From Thermoplasmata archaeon M9B2D (lineage in GTDB: Archaea; Thermoplasmatota; E2; DHVEG-1): a DNA stretch of 5,294 nucleotides. Within the stretch, counting starts at the first letter, position 1. Each line of letters opens with the position of its first letter. Under the pieces are notes generated by a model that was not told where the DNA came from, did no database searches, and saw nothing but the letters and a program-made list of their open reading frames with translations. Positions 4,609 through 5,294 of the stretch are shown here, piece by piece. Location of the stretch: assembly GCA_002900555.1 (NCBI GenBank), contig MUGD01000140.1, positions 1 through 5,294 on the forward strand. The letters run 5' to 3'. Made by a program: the position numbers and the translations under genes.

Positions 4609-5156
4609 ACATCTTCCTCCATTTTTATACCAAACGATGACAGTTTCTCCACCATCTTCTCAAGAGCAACGGTGACATCTTCCAGTCGTAGTCCGTTGCA
4701 GACAATCTTTCCCGAATCAAACAGCAGTATAACTGTGTTTGGGTCGTCTCCTCGATAGACCAACCCAGGGAAAACCCTTGAGGAATACTCCTCACTCTGC
4801 AGTGATTTTGCTAGAGACCGTAACGTTAATTTCTGATGCATATCAATAGAGGCGGTCACATTCTGAACCGTAACCTCCGGCGTTTCAGTCACCTCGAAAC
4901 CAACCATAGTCAGGCGATCAATAACCATTTGTACGACGTCATCAACCTCCTGCATGCTTCTCGGCCCGGTAACGGTCACCTGTCCTGTGGAAGAAAGGGT
5001 GGCCATGGACCGCGGATGGGGAAACTTAAGTACAATCAAAGGTATTTCGTCCGGATTGTACTGCGCATCCGGGAGAATTTCCGTAAGTTTTGGTAAATCC
5101 AAGCAGGACGACACTGAAAAAGACACGACGATGTTTTCCACCTGGACCTTAGTCAT
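4596..5156 (-). CDS. Divergent TATA-binding-protein paralogue with asymmetric loss of key residues
   Basis: The product is 186 residues with the full two-repeat TBP fold outline (VQVENIVVS at 4, VTVQNVTAS at 95), so it is neither truncated nor frameshifted. In repeat 1 the FPGLVYRL motif has become IPLIVLKF and the LLFRSGK motif has become TLSSTGQ. Both intercalating phenylalanines are therefore lost (I38 and S55), though the acidic YNPDE remains. In repeat 2 both are kept (F129, F146) with FPGLVYR and LLFDSGK intact, but the TFB-contacting YEPEQ is replaced by YSSRV, removing both acids and adding R127. CNGL replaces CTGA. The gene is first in a two-gene operon with the canonical TBP. A ribosome binding site AAGGAGGG (5167-5174) lies 10 nt before the ATG. 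It could be an alternative or regulatory TBP; the open frame argues for selection. Confidence 0.95.
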   Translation of the reverse strand: MTKVQVENIVVSFSVSSCLDLPKLTEILPDAQYNPDEIPLIVLKFPHPRSMATLSSTGQVTVTGPRSMQEVDDVVQMVIDRLTMVGFEVTETPEVTVQNVTASIDMHQKLTLRSLAKSLQSEEYSSRVFPGLVYRGDDPNTVILLFDSGKIVCNGLRLEDVTVALEKMVEKLSSFGIKMEEDVCQK

Positions 5157-5178
5157 AAGAAAATTTCCCTCCTTGAAG

Positions 5179-5199
5179 TATATAAAGGCTTTTTATAAA
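5179..5199 (-). promoter_or_regulatory. Two TATA-like boxes in inverted repeat ahead of the TBP operon
   Basis: TATAAA (5181-5186) and TTTATA (5192-5197) are inverted around GGCTT. On the minus strand the distal box reads TTTATAAA and predicts a start near 5169, inside the Shine-Dalgarno. The proximal one reads TTTATATA and predicts a start near 5157, a leaderless mRNA. Symmetric TATA boxes in front of a TBP gene could allow feedback by TBP itself. That last point is inference. Confidence 0.5.
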
Positions 5200-5215
5200 C
5201 ATTTCGTAAAAAATG

Positions 5216-5232
5216 AAAAAAAAAGGAAAAAA
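5216..5232 (-). terminator. T-tract terminator of the gene entering from the right
   Basis: On the minus strand, six T, CC and nine T follow directly after the TAG at 5236-5234. It separates that gene from the TBP operon promoter at 5179-5199. There is no convincing hairpin. Confidence 0.5.
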
Positions 5233-5233
5233 G

Positions 5234-5294
5234 CTACCATACCTTGTCGATATCGATATCCTCTTCCTCACCATCGTTCGTCTTTTTCTTCCTG
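5234..5294 (-). CDS. Probable C-terminus of an unidentified acidic-tailed protein (partial)
   Basis: One minus-strand frame is open from the window edge to TAG at 5236-5234 and encodes about 20 residues ending KKKTNDGEEEDIDIDKVW. A charged tail followed at once by T-tracts looks like a genuine gene end. The fragment is too short to identify. The plus strand is also open from an ATG at 5213 (MKKKGKKLPYLVDIDILF), but that ATG would precede the start predicted from the nearest TATA-like box, so the minus-strand reading is preferred. Confidence 0.45.
   Translation of the reverse strand, partial: RKKKTNDGEEEDIDIDKVW

Noticed and set aside
4376..5096. Plus-strand ORFs opposite the TBP genes
   Set aside because: The minus-strand frames are unmistakable two-repeat TBPs; the opposite frames show no domain or start signal.
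5245..5258. GATATCGATATC palindrome near the right edge
   Set aside because: It encodes Asp-Ile-Asp-Ile in the probable minus-strand gene end. The repetition follows from the codons and needs no regulatory explanation.

Overview
This window looks archaeal. It carries two full-length TATA-binding proteins (TBP), an Lrp/AsnC-type regulator, an ACT-domain protein with an archaeal N-terminus, A/T-rich BRE/TATA core promoters at the expected distance from start codons, and oligo-T terminators. Two secreted proteins and the N-terminus of the first gene resemble, from memory and unchecked, proteins common in uncultured Thermoplasmatota of the MBG-D (Thermoprofundales) type. That placement is inference. 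No mobile element, CRISPR array, rRNA or tRNA was found.

Layout, left to right. (1) Minus strand, 435 to the left edge: a partial single-pass membrane or secreted protein. It shares a TATA region (485-493) with a divergent plus-strand gene at 532-1188 encoding an ACT-domain protein. A perfect 16-bp palindrome (501-516) sits at the expected transcription start of the latter. (2) Minus strand: a secreted glycoprotein-like protein with a carboxypeptidase-regulatory-like domain (1423-2346), preceded by a CxxCxxCC cysteine-cluster protein (2400-2816). Each has its own TATA box. (3) A 340-bp gene-free region (2817-3156) holds two exact, oppositely oriented copies of a BRE/TATA core promoter. The plus copy serves an Lrp/AsnC gene (3157-3690). 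The minus copy points at an undescribed, structured candidate RNA of about 90 nt (2876-2965) that ends in a hairpin plus T-run. (4) Between the Lrp gene and the TBP operon (3691-4056) lie an Lrp-gene terminator, a T10A10 block, a long inverted repeat around a strong ribosome binding site, a doubtful 61-codon basic ORF, and an antisense terminator for the TBP operon. (5) Minus strand: two TBP genes overlapping by 13 nt. The upstream one (4596-5156) is divergent; the downstream one (4057-4608) is canonical. (6) At the right edge is the probable acidic C-terminus of another minus-strand gene.

Most of the plus-strand and far-right genes act in transcription control: a general factor pair, an Lrp regulator and an ACT-type sensor. 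The most notable points are two. The upstream TBP has lost both DNA-kinking phenylalanines only in repeat 1 and has lost the acidic TFB-contact motif only in repeat 2. The candidate small RNA has a predicted start that coincides with the first base of its main helix.
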